From NCBI RefSeq assembly GCF_021347895.1, contig NC_067120.1, forward strand, positions 11,641,361 to 11,705,360: a stretch of 64,000 bases of DNA, written 5' to 3'. Position 1 is the first letter of the stretch. Every line of letters starts with the position of its first letter. The notes below the pieces were generated by a model, which worked only from the letters and a program-made list of their open reading frames with translations, had not been told where the DNA came from and ran no database searches. The translations under genes were made by a program, and so were the position numbers. The stretch is from Acanthochromis polyacanthus (Eukaryota; Chordata; Actinopteri; Pomacentridae). Shown here piece by piece: positions 13,901 through 22,062 of the stretch.

Positions 13901-16640
13901 ATGCCTGAGAGCAATCAACCAAATTACAGATACATCATGGACAATTTATTCAAGTGAGTGTTTATTTGAGTTTCATTAGGCCGTGGAGCGCGCAGTTTAC
14001 AGCCGTCGCTAATGGGATCCTTTCTTTCGCAGGTATGTCATCGGCACACTGGAGCTTTTGGTCGCTGAGAACTATATGATTGTGTATTTAAACGGGGCGA
14101 CATCTCGGAAAAAGATGCCAACTGTGGGCTGGCTCAGAAAATGTTATCAGCAGATCGATAGGAGGTAAATCTGAGTGGTCCAAACTTGCAAAACAAGCAG
14201 TTTTTACAACAAATAATGCAAAGGTTTGCATTATTATATAGATTATGTAATTAGTTGACACTTCGTCTCATTTTTTTTTATCCAGGTTACGGAAGAATTT
14301 GAAGTCCTTGATTATTGTACACCCCTCCTGGTTTATCCGCACCCTGCTGGCACTCACAAAACCTTTTATAAGGTAACTGTTATGTTTATGATCATTAAAA
14401 CGATCAAGTGAAGATATTTCTGGGTGATCTTCAGATGTTGACATTTCCTGCTTCTTTTTCACAGCTCCAAATTTAGTCAGAAAATCAAGTACGTGTACAG
14501 CTTGACAGACCTTGCTGAACTTGTTCCAATGGAGTACGTGTCCATACCAGATTGTATCAAACAGTGAGTATTCCATCACATCAGCACAGTTCTCATATGG
14601 TGTCTACAAGTTAAAACAATAAATTCAAACAGAGTTATGGTTCAGGCCTTCTGATCAGGTTAAGTGATAAAAAGGTGGTGCTACTCTTTTCTAAGTAAGC
14701 ATTCATGTATTAACAGTAGATGGTGCTGCAGCTCTGTGCTTTTCCTGCATGGCTAGTCTATACCACATGTAGGTTCTTTTGTCATATACAGGATCATAAC
14801 TGCTAAAAAACATGTAATCTAAATGACTTTGTGTTCTAAACTCCTATTAAACAACATATTCTTCATTACTGTTGATCTCATACTGGGGAATTTCTCTTGC
14901 TGTGTTCTTCCTTGATGTGGCTCAGGGCTCAGCAGCCCTCGTCTTGTCAGGCCGTTTCAAAAGGCAGCGCAGATAATCATCGTGACTCCGTTAAATGTTT
15001 TGCTCTTTTGCATCTGTGGTTGCTGTTGGCTGTGTATTTTTCCTTTCTTTAACCCCATTTCCCTGCCCCTTCTTAAGGTTTGACGACGAAAAAAATAGGA
15101 AAAGCCACAAAAGGTATATGCACTTTCACTCAGGGTCAGTCTCCGCATCCTTTGCATTTCATTTAACTAACAATGAAATGATCAGTTGGCTTTTGGAAAT
15201 GCACCAAGACACCTAATTCTCCTTCACGGTTTTGTAGTTGGATGATTTTCTGTTGCCTCCTGGCCAAAATCAACAATGTACCTCCAGAATTACCATATTT
15301 TCCTCTCAGATGATCAGCATTGCCGAGACGTTAACTGAGTAACTGTTTTTCAAAAATAGGTGCCTTGGCCTTGGTGATTGTTTTCCTTTCTGAGCCAAAT
15401 AACTGAAGGTCATCACAAAGCCAGATCATGCTCAGTTTAATTATTATCTCAAAGTACTATATGGTTTAAATTACCATGTCCTTGTAACCCCCCCCCCCCA
15501 AACCTTTGTCCACTCTGATGCTAGTTGTAAATATGTCAAATCATGTCCAAAACCAGTCAGAATATTTTGGAGGAAACAAAATACGTTGATGCTTTTTGAT
15601 GTGAAAGTTGGGGCCCCGAGTTGCATTTACATGCATGTATTTTGTATTAAGAAAAAAAGTTTAAAATTTGATCTGGTTGGTGTTTGGGACATTTGTTAAT
15701 GTTTGTGCGACCGAATGGGGTGGAAATACGGGGAAGTAGTTTGACTTAGTCACTGTGGTGTGTGGTTGCACTTGAACCATGTCCTCACATGGTTCTCCTC
15801 AGTAACTGGCTCTCACTGAACACTGCTTGTTCACTCACACAGCTCTTTGCATGACTCACTGCATACCCACTCCCTGCTCATGTTTGGTAATTACTCCAGA
15901 CTTTTGTCAGCCCGACTACTGCACACAGAAATAATCTGTTCATTTCTGATAAATACCGAGTGTACAGTTGCTAAATGACAAATTTGATAAGGAATGTCAG
16001 AATACTAGAAAAGAATAATGATTGTGCTGTTTTAGAGAACTCGCAGGGTCGTAGGAGAGATTCGGTTTTGTTTTTTACAGCATATAAACCTGTGCTACGA
16101 TTAGTTGCACTTATGTGCATAAGTTTCTTGGATCATTGACTTATATTAAGACAAATGTACCAGAGCCCCACACATTACCATTGTTCCTGACAGTATTAAC
16201 AAACTAAATGCATTTTAGGCAACAATGTTTTTTAATTCAATATATTATACTATTTCTATAACTCCAACAGCTCAAATTACTTCTAGTCTTTTGTGGACAA
16301 TTAAAAAAAAATCTGCAGATAAGCAGGTTTTACTTTCTGCAGTACATATTTAAGCACATTTTTTTAATTTGATTTTTATATTTAAGGAACCTGAAGGAAA
16401 AAAAAAGTATGGATATTATTTTAGTATACTGTGTGTATATATTAGTATTATGAAAATGGGTCTGGTTAATGATGTTAAGGTATTGATCACATATCCGGAT
16501 GTGATTCTACAAAAGTTGTTTGACCGTGTTAGATGACATCCCAGTCACACAGCCGTCTGATCACTGTCAACTCTGTCTGCAGAATCGACCGGGACATGCA
16601 CGGCAAAGCGGAGGTCGCCACCGCTGCTGTTCCAGAGTGA
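6799..16640 (+). CDS. bnip2: BNIP2: BCH-domain (CRAL-TRIO-like) adaptor, 11 coding exons
   Basis: Exons: 6799-7166, 9951-10046, 10158-10225, 11787-11963, 13504-13686, 13851-13953, 14033-14164, 14286-14372, 14465-14563, 15078-15113 (cassette), 16583-16640. All junctions are GT-AG, phases agree, and the total is 1407 nt (468 aa plus stop; 456 aa without the cassette). BNIP2 proteins bind Cdc42/RhoA regulators and kinesin light chain and act in cell morphology and myogenic signalling. Seen here: a 138-residue Ser/Thr/Glu-rich extension, then the canonical BNIP2 start [16 protein letters not shown] at residue 139; a W-acidic kinesin-binding type motif EFEWED at about 232-237, split across the exon 4/5 junction; and the BCH domain from about residue 298 to the C terminus, with RKKMP (357-361, RRKMP in mammals) and the arginine patch RRLRK (375-379). 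The C terminus is [18 protein letters not shown]. Identity is secure; use of the upstream start is inferred from phase and an open frame. Confidence 0.95.
9365..9432 (+). repeat. Retroelement 3' tail remnant
   Basis: GTAAAGCGCTTTGGGTACC is followed closely by TAAAGCGCTATATAAATACA, the common fish LINE/SINE 3' signature also seen near 5760. It lies in BNIP2 intron 1. Confidence 0.55.
9473..9490. repeat. (TA)n microsatellite
   Basis: Uninterrupted AT/TA dinucleotides of about 18 bases in BNIP2 intron 1. Confidence 0.8.
10889..10974. repeat. (CA)n microsatellite, about 42 units
   Basis: A perfect AC dinucleotide run of about 85 bases in BNIP2 intron 3. The His-Thr repeat open frames over it are artefacts. 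Such a long pure run should be highly polymorphic. Confidence 0.97.
15078..15113 (+). CDS. bnip2: BNIP2 36-nt cassette microexon
   Basis: Flanked by TTCTTAAG acceptor and GTATAT donor. It encodes a basic/charged dodecapeptide ([12 protein letters not shown] after the split Gln). Both neighbours join in phase 2, and because 36 is a multiple of 3, skipping also keeps frame: CA+G or CA+A both give Gln. BNIP2/caytaxin relatives carry a similar charged insert (EEEKFKKR-type, from memory) before the last exon, so this is likely an alternatively spliced segment. Confidence 0.75.
15488..15499 (+). repeat. Poly-C run in BNIP2 last intron
   Basis: Twelve consecutive C residues. Likely a length-variable homopolymer and a possible assembly uncertainty; no other role apparent. 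Confidence 0.85.
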
Positions 16641-16793
16641 TCCTGCTCGCACTGCATGATGTGGAGGAGAACGATGAAGAATGTTTAGAACTGCAGCCAC
16701 TCTTACATTTGTGTGACTGGAGACTTCTTTGTGTCAGGAAAAGTGCCTTTTGCGAAACAATGCTGCCTGTTACACCATGGAACTTTTTTTGTG

Positions 16794-16817
16794 TTTTTTT
16801 TTTTTTTTTTTTTTTTT
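16794..16817 (+). repeat. Poly-T run in BNIP2 3' UTR
   Basis: About 24 consecutive T residues roughly 150 bases after the BNIP2 stop codon, within the inferred 3' UTR. Length is likely variable. Confidence 0.85.
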
Positions 16818-17195
16818 CTGTATTTGTGTATCAAGCAGCTTGACCTTCAACTTGTGTCCACATGCTGTCTGAAATGGTTTTAATCCTTTTTATTTACTCT
16901 GGTATATCCTGTCAACTTTAGGTTATGGGTCTTCCCTAGTCCACTGTTGTATCTACACTTTATTTAAGGCACTCGGTTACAAGTGGTTGGTGCATGTTCT
17001 GCTTTATTACATTTAAATATATATTTATATTCAAAAGGTGTCAAAGGAGAGAAATTAATATATTTTTATGGTTGATCTGATTTTAAACTGCATTTTACAT
17101 CCTTGACCCACCGAGTGGCATTTCACAGAGCGACTTTTGACGGCACTTTTTTCACCGTTCAATGCTGATATTCTGTTCAAGTCCTGCCTGGGGAA

Positions 17196-17201
17196 AATAA
17201 A
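17196..17201 (+). terminator. BNIP2 polyadenylation signal (candidate)
   Basis: AATAAA 0.56 kb downstream of the BNIP2 stop codon, giving a plausible 3' UTR. It precedes the minus-strand signals of GCNT3, so the two convergent transcripts need not overlap much. Confidence 0.55.
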
Positions 17202-17450
17202 GTTGTTTTTTTTGCCATTCACTCGAATGTAAACTCTGACTCTTGGAGGGTGAACATTTGTGAATCTCAAAGATGTAGGTCTTATTATTTTCTCCGAGTA
17301 AAGCCATAGATCCAGACCCCATTGCAGTGTATTTTTATTTATTTTATTTCATTTAGTTCCAGTTGTAATAAGATGGAGACAGTGATGAAACGCTAAGTAT
17401 GTTTGACAAGAGTGCATTGAGATTTTTACAAAGTCATATAAAGTCACATA

Positions 17451-17662
17451 TTTATTAGAAAAGCTTTACTGAAATGCAGCCTTATAGAACAATCCTGTAA
17501 TAGTCATTTTTGTTGTACATTTTTAGAAGGTGTTTCAAGTGCAGGGTTAATTGAGACAAAATAATACAAAGCCCTCTGTGCAGCAACAAATCTTCCAAAA
17601 CAATACCTTTAAATCAACAACTCTTGGGAACACTTTCAATCTTTGCAAATTTAACATTTATT
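17451..17662 (-). terminator. GCNT3 polyadenylation signals (candidates)
   Basis: Two minus-strand AATAAA hexamers lie downstream of the GCNT3 stop codon, at 17657-17662 and 17451-17456. Either would give a 3' UTR of about 0.4-0.6 kb. Which one is used is unknown. Confidence 0.45.
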
Positions 17663-17763
17663 GCAAGGCTGCTTAAGAGTGCATTTTTTTAAGCTTTTTA
17701 TACATCTAGTGCCAATAGAGAATCTTTTTTTTCCTTTTTCAGAAGACCTGTTCCACTTTGACT

Positions 17764-17779
17764 CCACTAGATGGCACCA
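17764..17779 (+). promoter_or_regulatory. CTCF-like site between convergent BNIP2 and GCNT3
   Basis: CCACTAGATGGCACCA is a near-consensus CTCF core. It lies in the GCNT3 3' UTR/intergenic gap between the two tail-to-tail genes, a common place for an insulator. Occupancy is inferred, not shown. Confidence 0.45.
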
Positions 17780-18070
17780 CGAATACAGATTTCACTGAAA
17801 TCATAAAAGTCTTGGAATAATTGTAATAAGTTAACACAATTGATATCAACATCTTGACAATATTAAAAAGCACAGCTCACTTAAGGTGTAAAACAATATC
17901 CTGACAACAACACCACCAACCACAGAATGTGGTTAGAATTACCCTTACAAGAAAGAATATTTCAAGAAATTTCAGTGGAAGATCATTCATATAATTCAAG
18001 CAATTGTGGTTTCCATAGAATTCACCCAAGTACTGACTGATAAATTACACTTTATAAATTACTCTAAGCT

Positions 18071-19459
18071 TCACAGGATGTTGGAATAACTCTCTTTTGA
18101 CAGTGGATCCTGGCCTAAAGCTTTGGAACGCAGAAAGGACTCCACACACCTGATGGCAAGATCATCAACCTCAGGATCAAACTTATTTGCCAGAAGGTGA
18201 TGTTGATTCAGGACCCACCGGAGGTCTCCAACTCCATAGACGCACACAGCTCTCCTGGAAACACCGTGACATGGGTAGTAGGGGGCTCCGTTTCTCACAT
18301 CTCCTTCCAGGTAGCTCCACTTGACCACACGAGCGAAGGCATGCATGTCTGACGTATCATACTTGATGTTAGAGGGTACTGACCCAGGAACTGAAGGCAT
18401 CCTCTGTAGAGTGGCCCACAGGTGCTCATCGGGGCTGTACGTGTCCTTCTCCCACTCCAGGAACTTCTGAATATCTCTGTCCTCTAACACATGCTTGACA
18501 AAGGCTCTTGTAACCACAAAGTAGGCATTTCCAGTGAACATGGGGCTGCTGATGGGCGGGGGGCTTTTCGCCACATATGTATTTATGACCGTGTCCGTGA
18601 CGTTGTAGTGATACTGCCAGCGGGCTTTCTTGTAGTTGTTGGTCACCTCACTCTCCATGCTGTTCTTTCCATTGAGGGCCTTCAGTGTTTTCACCATCTC
18701 TCCATTTGTTTTGATGGGGAAGTCTGTCCCACAGGTGTTCAGCAGGTACCTCCAGTCTATTGGTGACTTCAGTAGATCCTTCATGCAGTTCAGATCAGCC
18801 TGCACTCTGGACCATGAAGCGTACACCACCCTTTCCAACTTACTGGCTACAAACACATTAGGAAAGCATGAAACAATGGCATCCACAGCTTTCTGAAAGT
18901 CTTCAGAGGATTTCCTGTCCACATGTACGCAGTAGATGTTCTGAGGAGCGTACACAGCTCGGAGAAGTCGTTCAAACATGTTAATCTTCTCATGGACCAC
19001 CATTGAGTACGCAATGGGAAAGTTTTCCTCCTCTTCACTGAGAGTTTCTGTCATAAAACCTCTACTTTCAATGAAAGCAGAGCAGTCTTTTGTTGCATTC
19101 AGGTAGAAGCTCTCAGTGAAGATGTTTTGTGTCTTTCTTGATGCCAGAAGCTTTTCTAAGTCCTCTTTCCTGTCCCCCATGTCTCCACTGATGATAGCCA
19201 TGCAGCCAGGCAGGTCACTGGAGAACTGCTGTGGTGTTTTGAGATCAGACGATGGCGGCCTGTCAGAGCCAGCTTCCCAAATGGCAAAAGTAAGGAAGGT
19301 CCCCAGTAAGACCAGACAGAGAGTCCTCAGGAACATGTGGCCCTTTGTGAACCTTGCAAAAGCCATTTCTTTCCCTGTAAGTGGCTCCAGCACAGAGGAA
19401 GGCTTGACTTCAGTGCAGGGTGCAGTTGAACCGAATGAGGAGAGGCTGGAGTGCTTCAT
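18071..19459 (-). CDS. gcnt3: GCNT3: core 2/core 4 beta-1,6-N-acetylglucosaminyltransferase
   Basis: Single coding exon, 462 aa; intronless coding is usual for this family. A type II Golgi enzyme (GT14 family) that transfers GlcNAc from UDP-GlcNAc in beta-1,6 linkage to core 1 or core 3 O-glycans of mucins. Seen: hydrophobic anchor at about 43-61; family blocks [13 protein letters not shown] (148-160), [18 protein letters not shown] (164-181), [25 protein letters not shown] and MFTGNAYF; and [13 protein letters not shown] with Glu345 as the expected catalytic base. Sequons lie at Asn121 and Asn286, and the conserved disulfide cysteines appear present. The first ATG (19459) has a poor context (T at -3), whereas Met32 (19366) has a strong one (GAAATGG) and would give a 431-aa protein with a short cytosolic tail like mammalian GCNT3. 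The GCNT3 rather than GCNT1/4 call rests on similarity plus position next to BNIP2. Confidence 0.92.
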   Translation of the reverse strand: MKHSSLSSFGSTAPCTEVKPSSVLEPLTGKEMAFARFTKGHMFLRTLCLVLLGTFLTFAIWEAGSDRPPSSDLKTPQQFSSDLPGCMAIISGDMGDRKEDLEKLLASRKTQNIFTESFYLNATKDCSAFIESRGFMTETLSEEEENFPIAYSMVVHEKINMFERLLRAVYAPQNIYCVHVDRKSSEDFQKAVDAIVSCFPNVFVASKLERVVYASWSRVQADLNCMKDLLKSPIDWRYLLNTCGTDFPIKTNGEMVKTLKALNGKNSMESEVTNNYKKARWQYHYNVTDTVINTYVAKSPPPISSPMFTGNAYFVVTRAFVKHVLEDRDIQKFLEWEKDTYSPDEHLWATLQRMPSVPGSVPSNIKYDTSDMHAFARVVKWSYLEGDVRNGAPYYPCHGVSRRAVCVYGVGDLRWVLNQHHLLANKFDPEVDDLAIRCVESFLRSKALGQDPLSKESYSNIL

Positions 19460-19487
19460 CAATGAAGGAAAGCAGAATCAAGCCCTG
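19460..19487 (-). other. GCNT3 5' UTR with candidate splice acceptor
   Basis: On the minus strand a pyrimidine-rich stretch ends in CCTCATCAG about 25 bases before the first ATG. It could join to a minus-strand donor TCTCTG|GTGAGG at 19825, giving an upstream non-coding GCNT3 exon. Inferred from consensus only. Confidence 0.35.
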
Positions 19488-19824
19488 ATGAGGCGTGGCC
19501 AAGGAAGGTGTGGGAAAAGACGTCGGTTTTTTTTTGTTGTTGTTGTTTGTTTCCACATCCTGGAGGGCGTTTTAACATTCAGTGACGTTGTTTGCTCAGA
19601 AATCCAAAAAAAATTGCCCAGTCTGCTTCATCATCGATTATTTTAATCGATGAACATGCATCTTATTTTTTTGTGAACAGAAATGGCATTTACTCCTGTC
19701 CACGTGGTTCAATCGCCGCAAACATTCTGCATTTTACCTCCACCGCGAAACGCACCTAGCAACCTGTATCACACCCGAAGCTCATCTCATTTCACTCATC
19801 CTCCTTTCCTCTCCTCCTCCTCAC

Positions 19825-19907
19825 CAGAGATCCGAGCGGAGGAGACTCAGAGGAAGGAGTCGAGGAAACACAACAAAATGAGGCATCCTCAGTTAAAGCG
19901 ACGTCAG
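19825..19907. promoter_or_regulatory. Candidate two-way promoter / first exons near GCNT3
   Basis: A CG-containing island in AT-rich DNA. On the plus strand an exon-like block (ATG at 19878, peptide MRHPQLKRRQ) ends at 19907 with an ideal CAG|GTAAGT donor. On the minus strand the same block would end at 19825 with a GTGAGG donor suited to a GCNT3 5' UTR exon. A CRE-like CGACGTCA element lies at the plus donor. No downstream plus-strand exon with matching phase was recognised, so the plus transcript may be non-coding or unreal. Confidence 0.3.
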
Positions 19908-20000
19908 GTAAGTATGTGGCCCTGCAGTGTATCCTTGTTTTGTTTTATGATCTCTGTCAGATAAGCAAAACGGTGTTCATCACAGCTTATAGTACTATAT

Positions 20001-21081
20001 GGGTCAATATATAATTGAGGGACCTTTGAAGTCCATGGGAAATATCTTGCATACATTTTTATTAAAAAAATTTAAAAAATAATGTTTTTTTATGTTCATT
20101 ATGATCATGTCTTTACAAATTCCATCGTTATTTATTATGGAAACAATCACTTAATAATAAAAAACGACTGGATATCACTAAAATGTCAATTAAATAACCA
20201 TCCTAATTTAAATGACCTTCTAATTATCTAAACAATAATAAAATGAGTTTATTAGAAAATTGTTATGATTATTTTCTTTTTAGTAAGCTGAGATAATCAT
20301 GACAGAAATGTCTTTTTTGCCAGTATATCAAATTTTAGGGCTGCACAGTCGTGGACTGGTTAGCACTTTCGCCTTGCAGCAAGAAGATCCCCGGTGGGTC
20401 TCTTTCTGCATGGAGTTTGCATGTTCTCCCTGTGCATGCGTGGGTTTTCTCCGGGCACTCCGGCTTCCTCCCACAGTCCAAAAATATGCTGAGGTTAATT
20501 GACTACTCTAAATTGCCCGTAGGTGTGAATGTGAGTGTGACTGTTTGTCTGTATATGTAGCCCTGCGACAGACTGGCGACCTGTCCAGGGCGTCCTCTGC
20601 CTTCGCCTGAGTCAGCTGGGACAGGCTCCAGCACCCCTCGCAACCCAAGTGAGGATAAAGTATAGAGAATGGATGGATATCAAATTTTATATGGAAAATA
20701 ACAAATTGTATCTGTGTCTGAGAAATCACTTCCAGCTGTTACTTGTAACAAAAGCACCTCTAAAAGAAGTGTGTTAATTCCAAATCGCACATGCTCCACA
20801 TGATGTAATTTCCTCTGGAAGAAAAGACTGGCCAGATTCCAAGGCCTTCTGAGTTATTTAATATAAAGTAGTGTGAGAGTCAAGTGTCACATGTCAACAG
20901 GTTTACTACAATATCTTTATGAATAACATTCAATTTTCAGTTTTTACTCAATTGTATATATAAATCTTTCTGTAAAAATGACATGTGGTGTTTGGTTATA
21001 GGCAGCCATGTTGATTTTGGGCCTGAAAACAGCAAAAATGTCAACTATGATACAAAAAGTCCCGCAATCATATATTGACCC
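20001..21081. mobile_element. MITE-like element, copy A (contains a nested SINE)
   Basis: Terminal inverted repeats GGGTCAATATATAATTG at the left and its near-perfect complement ending TATATTGACCC at the right. TA dinucleotides flank the ends, suggesting a Tc1/mariner-type mover. A second copy at 47580-48300 shares the interior along its whole length. The size difference (about 1081 versus 721 bases) is explained by a 339-base SINE plus its 13-base duplication in this copy. No transposase frame, so non-autonomous. Confidence 0.8.
20338..20676 (+). mobile_element. tRNA-like SINE with perfect 13-bp target duplication
   Basis: Starts GGGCTGCACAGTCGTGG, has an A-box-like TGGTTAGCACT, a common teleost body (TTTGCATGTTCTCCCTGTGC; CCTCCCACAGTCC) and ends in GAATGGATGGAT. 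It is flanked by ATATCAAATTTTA at 20325-20337 and 20677-20689, a target-site duplication from LINE-type insertion. The homologous position in copy B (47867-47879) is an empty site. The small open frames here are not genes. Confidence 0.9.
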
Positions 21082-21194
21082 ATATATTTAATAGAAAAAA
21101 ATAAATAGAAAATAACTTTTTAAAAAAAAGTTCCGATCTGGGTTTTCCACTGCACTGAAATACCAGTGACGTTCTAATGGTCTCTGATGAGGGT

Positions 21195-21310
21195 TTGTGC
21201 TCTCTAGTTCCATTCATGTTGTCATTTATCATTATTTTCATCTGTTGAAGTATGGTGTGCCACAGGGGTCACTTTTGGGATCTATTTTATTTTCAATATA
21301 CGCGTTTCCA
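21195..21310 (+). pseudogene. LINE reverse-transcriptase fragment
   Basis: Frame at 21251-21301 reads YGVPQGSLLGSILFSIY, the conserved G-V-P-Q-G-S-x-L-G-P block of non-LTR reverse transcriptases (L2/CR1/Rex-like), with P changed to S. The flanks are degenerate. It is immediately followed by a SINE fragment. Confidence 0.8.
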
Positions 21311-21317
21311 TTTCAAG

Positions 21318-21425
21318 GCTGCACAGTGGGTGGTGGTTAGCACTGTCGCCTTGCAGCTAGAAGATCCCTGATCCGCTTGACAGCCTGGGCTTGGGATCTT
21401 CCTGTTTAGAGTTTGCATGTTCTCT
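21318..21425 (+). repeat. Truncated SINE copy
   Basis: GGCTGCACAGTGGG...GGTTAGCACTGTCGCCTTGCAGC...GTTTGCATGTTCTCTC matches the 5' half of the SINE at 20338; the 3' half is missing. Confidence 0.8.
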
Positions 21426-21439
21426 CTGAATGTCTCCTG

Positions 21440-21705
21440 TCAGGTCACTCAAGTCAGTTGCATCTTTTAAGTCTCTTCTTAAGGCAAACTTTTATTTGTG
21501 AGCCTTTCCTGGTTTTATTGGCATTTTATTTCTTTTTATGTCTTTTATTTAGTAATGTTCCTACCTCTTTAAAACTATGCGTTCATACACCAGATTGTGC
21601 TTTAATCTGTCTCTACATTCGGATGATTTTAGGACTAATTTTGCTTCCCTGTGTTAAAGGCGCTCTCTATATGAGGATTATTATTATTATTAATAAGTTC
21701 AATAT
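21440..21705 (+). repeat. LINE 3'-end remnant with ATT tail
   Basis: Continues after the SINE fragment with AAGGCGCTCTCTATATGAGG and a short (ATT)n tail near 21678-21692, as in LINE 3' ends elsewhere in the window. Together with the reverse-transcriptase fragment this may be one old LINE interrupted by the SINE. Confidence 0.55.
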
Positions 21706-21773
21706 GTATTTACAACAAATCATGAAGATTTCACATACTAAACATGACCAGTCCACTGTTTCACAAATACCTC

Positions 21774-21779
21774 TTTAAT
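21774..21779 (-). terminator. Polyadenylation signal of the PCSK5-like gene (candidate)
   Basis: ATTAAA on the minus strand, 0.28 kb downstream of the stop codon at 22063. It is the best hexamer seen before the repeat-filled region, but not the canonical AATAAA. Confidence 0.35.
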
Positions 21780-22062
21780 ATCAAATTAAGAAAGAATATA
21801 CATACATTTACACAAATATATGTATTTTTTTCATTCTTTACTCACTCACTTATCTAAGAATGTGCATTATACAGATACAGGCACTTTGTAGAATAAAATA
21901 TACAACAACTGAAATCATAGAGAGACTTATCAAAGTAAAATTGACACTACATCCTCTTCTTATCATTAACTAGGCTACCTTGAACTCACCTCTCAGTGTT
22001 GACACTGAGCACCATCAATACTTTCCTTAGTTACAGTTTTACAAGCTCTGGTTTGGATGCAC

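Noticed and set aside
16641..18070. Search for GTF2A2 between BNIP2 and GCNT3
   Set aside because: No frame resembling the GTF2A2 start (MAYQLYRNTTLG) or its body was found.
18491..19646. Plus-strand frames opposite GCNT3
   Set aside because: Shadow frames of the GCNT3 coding exon.
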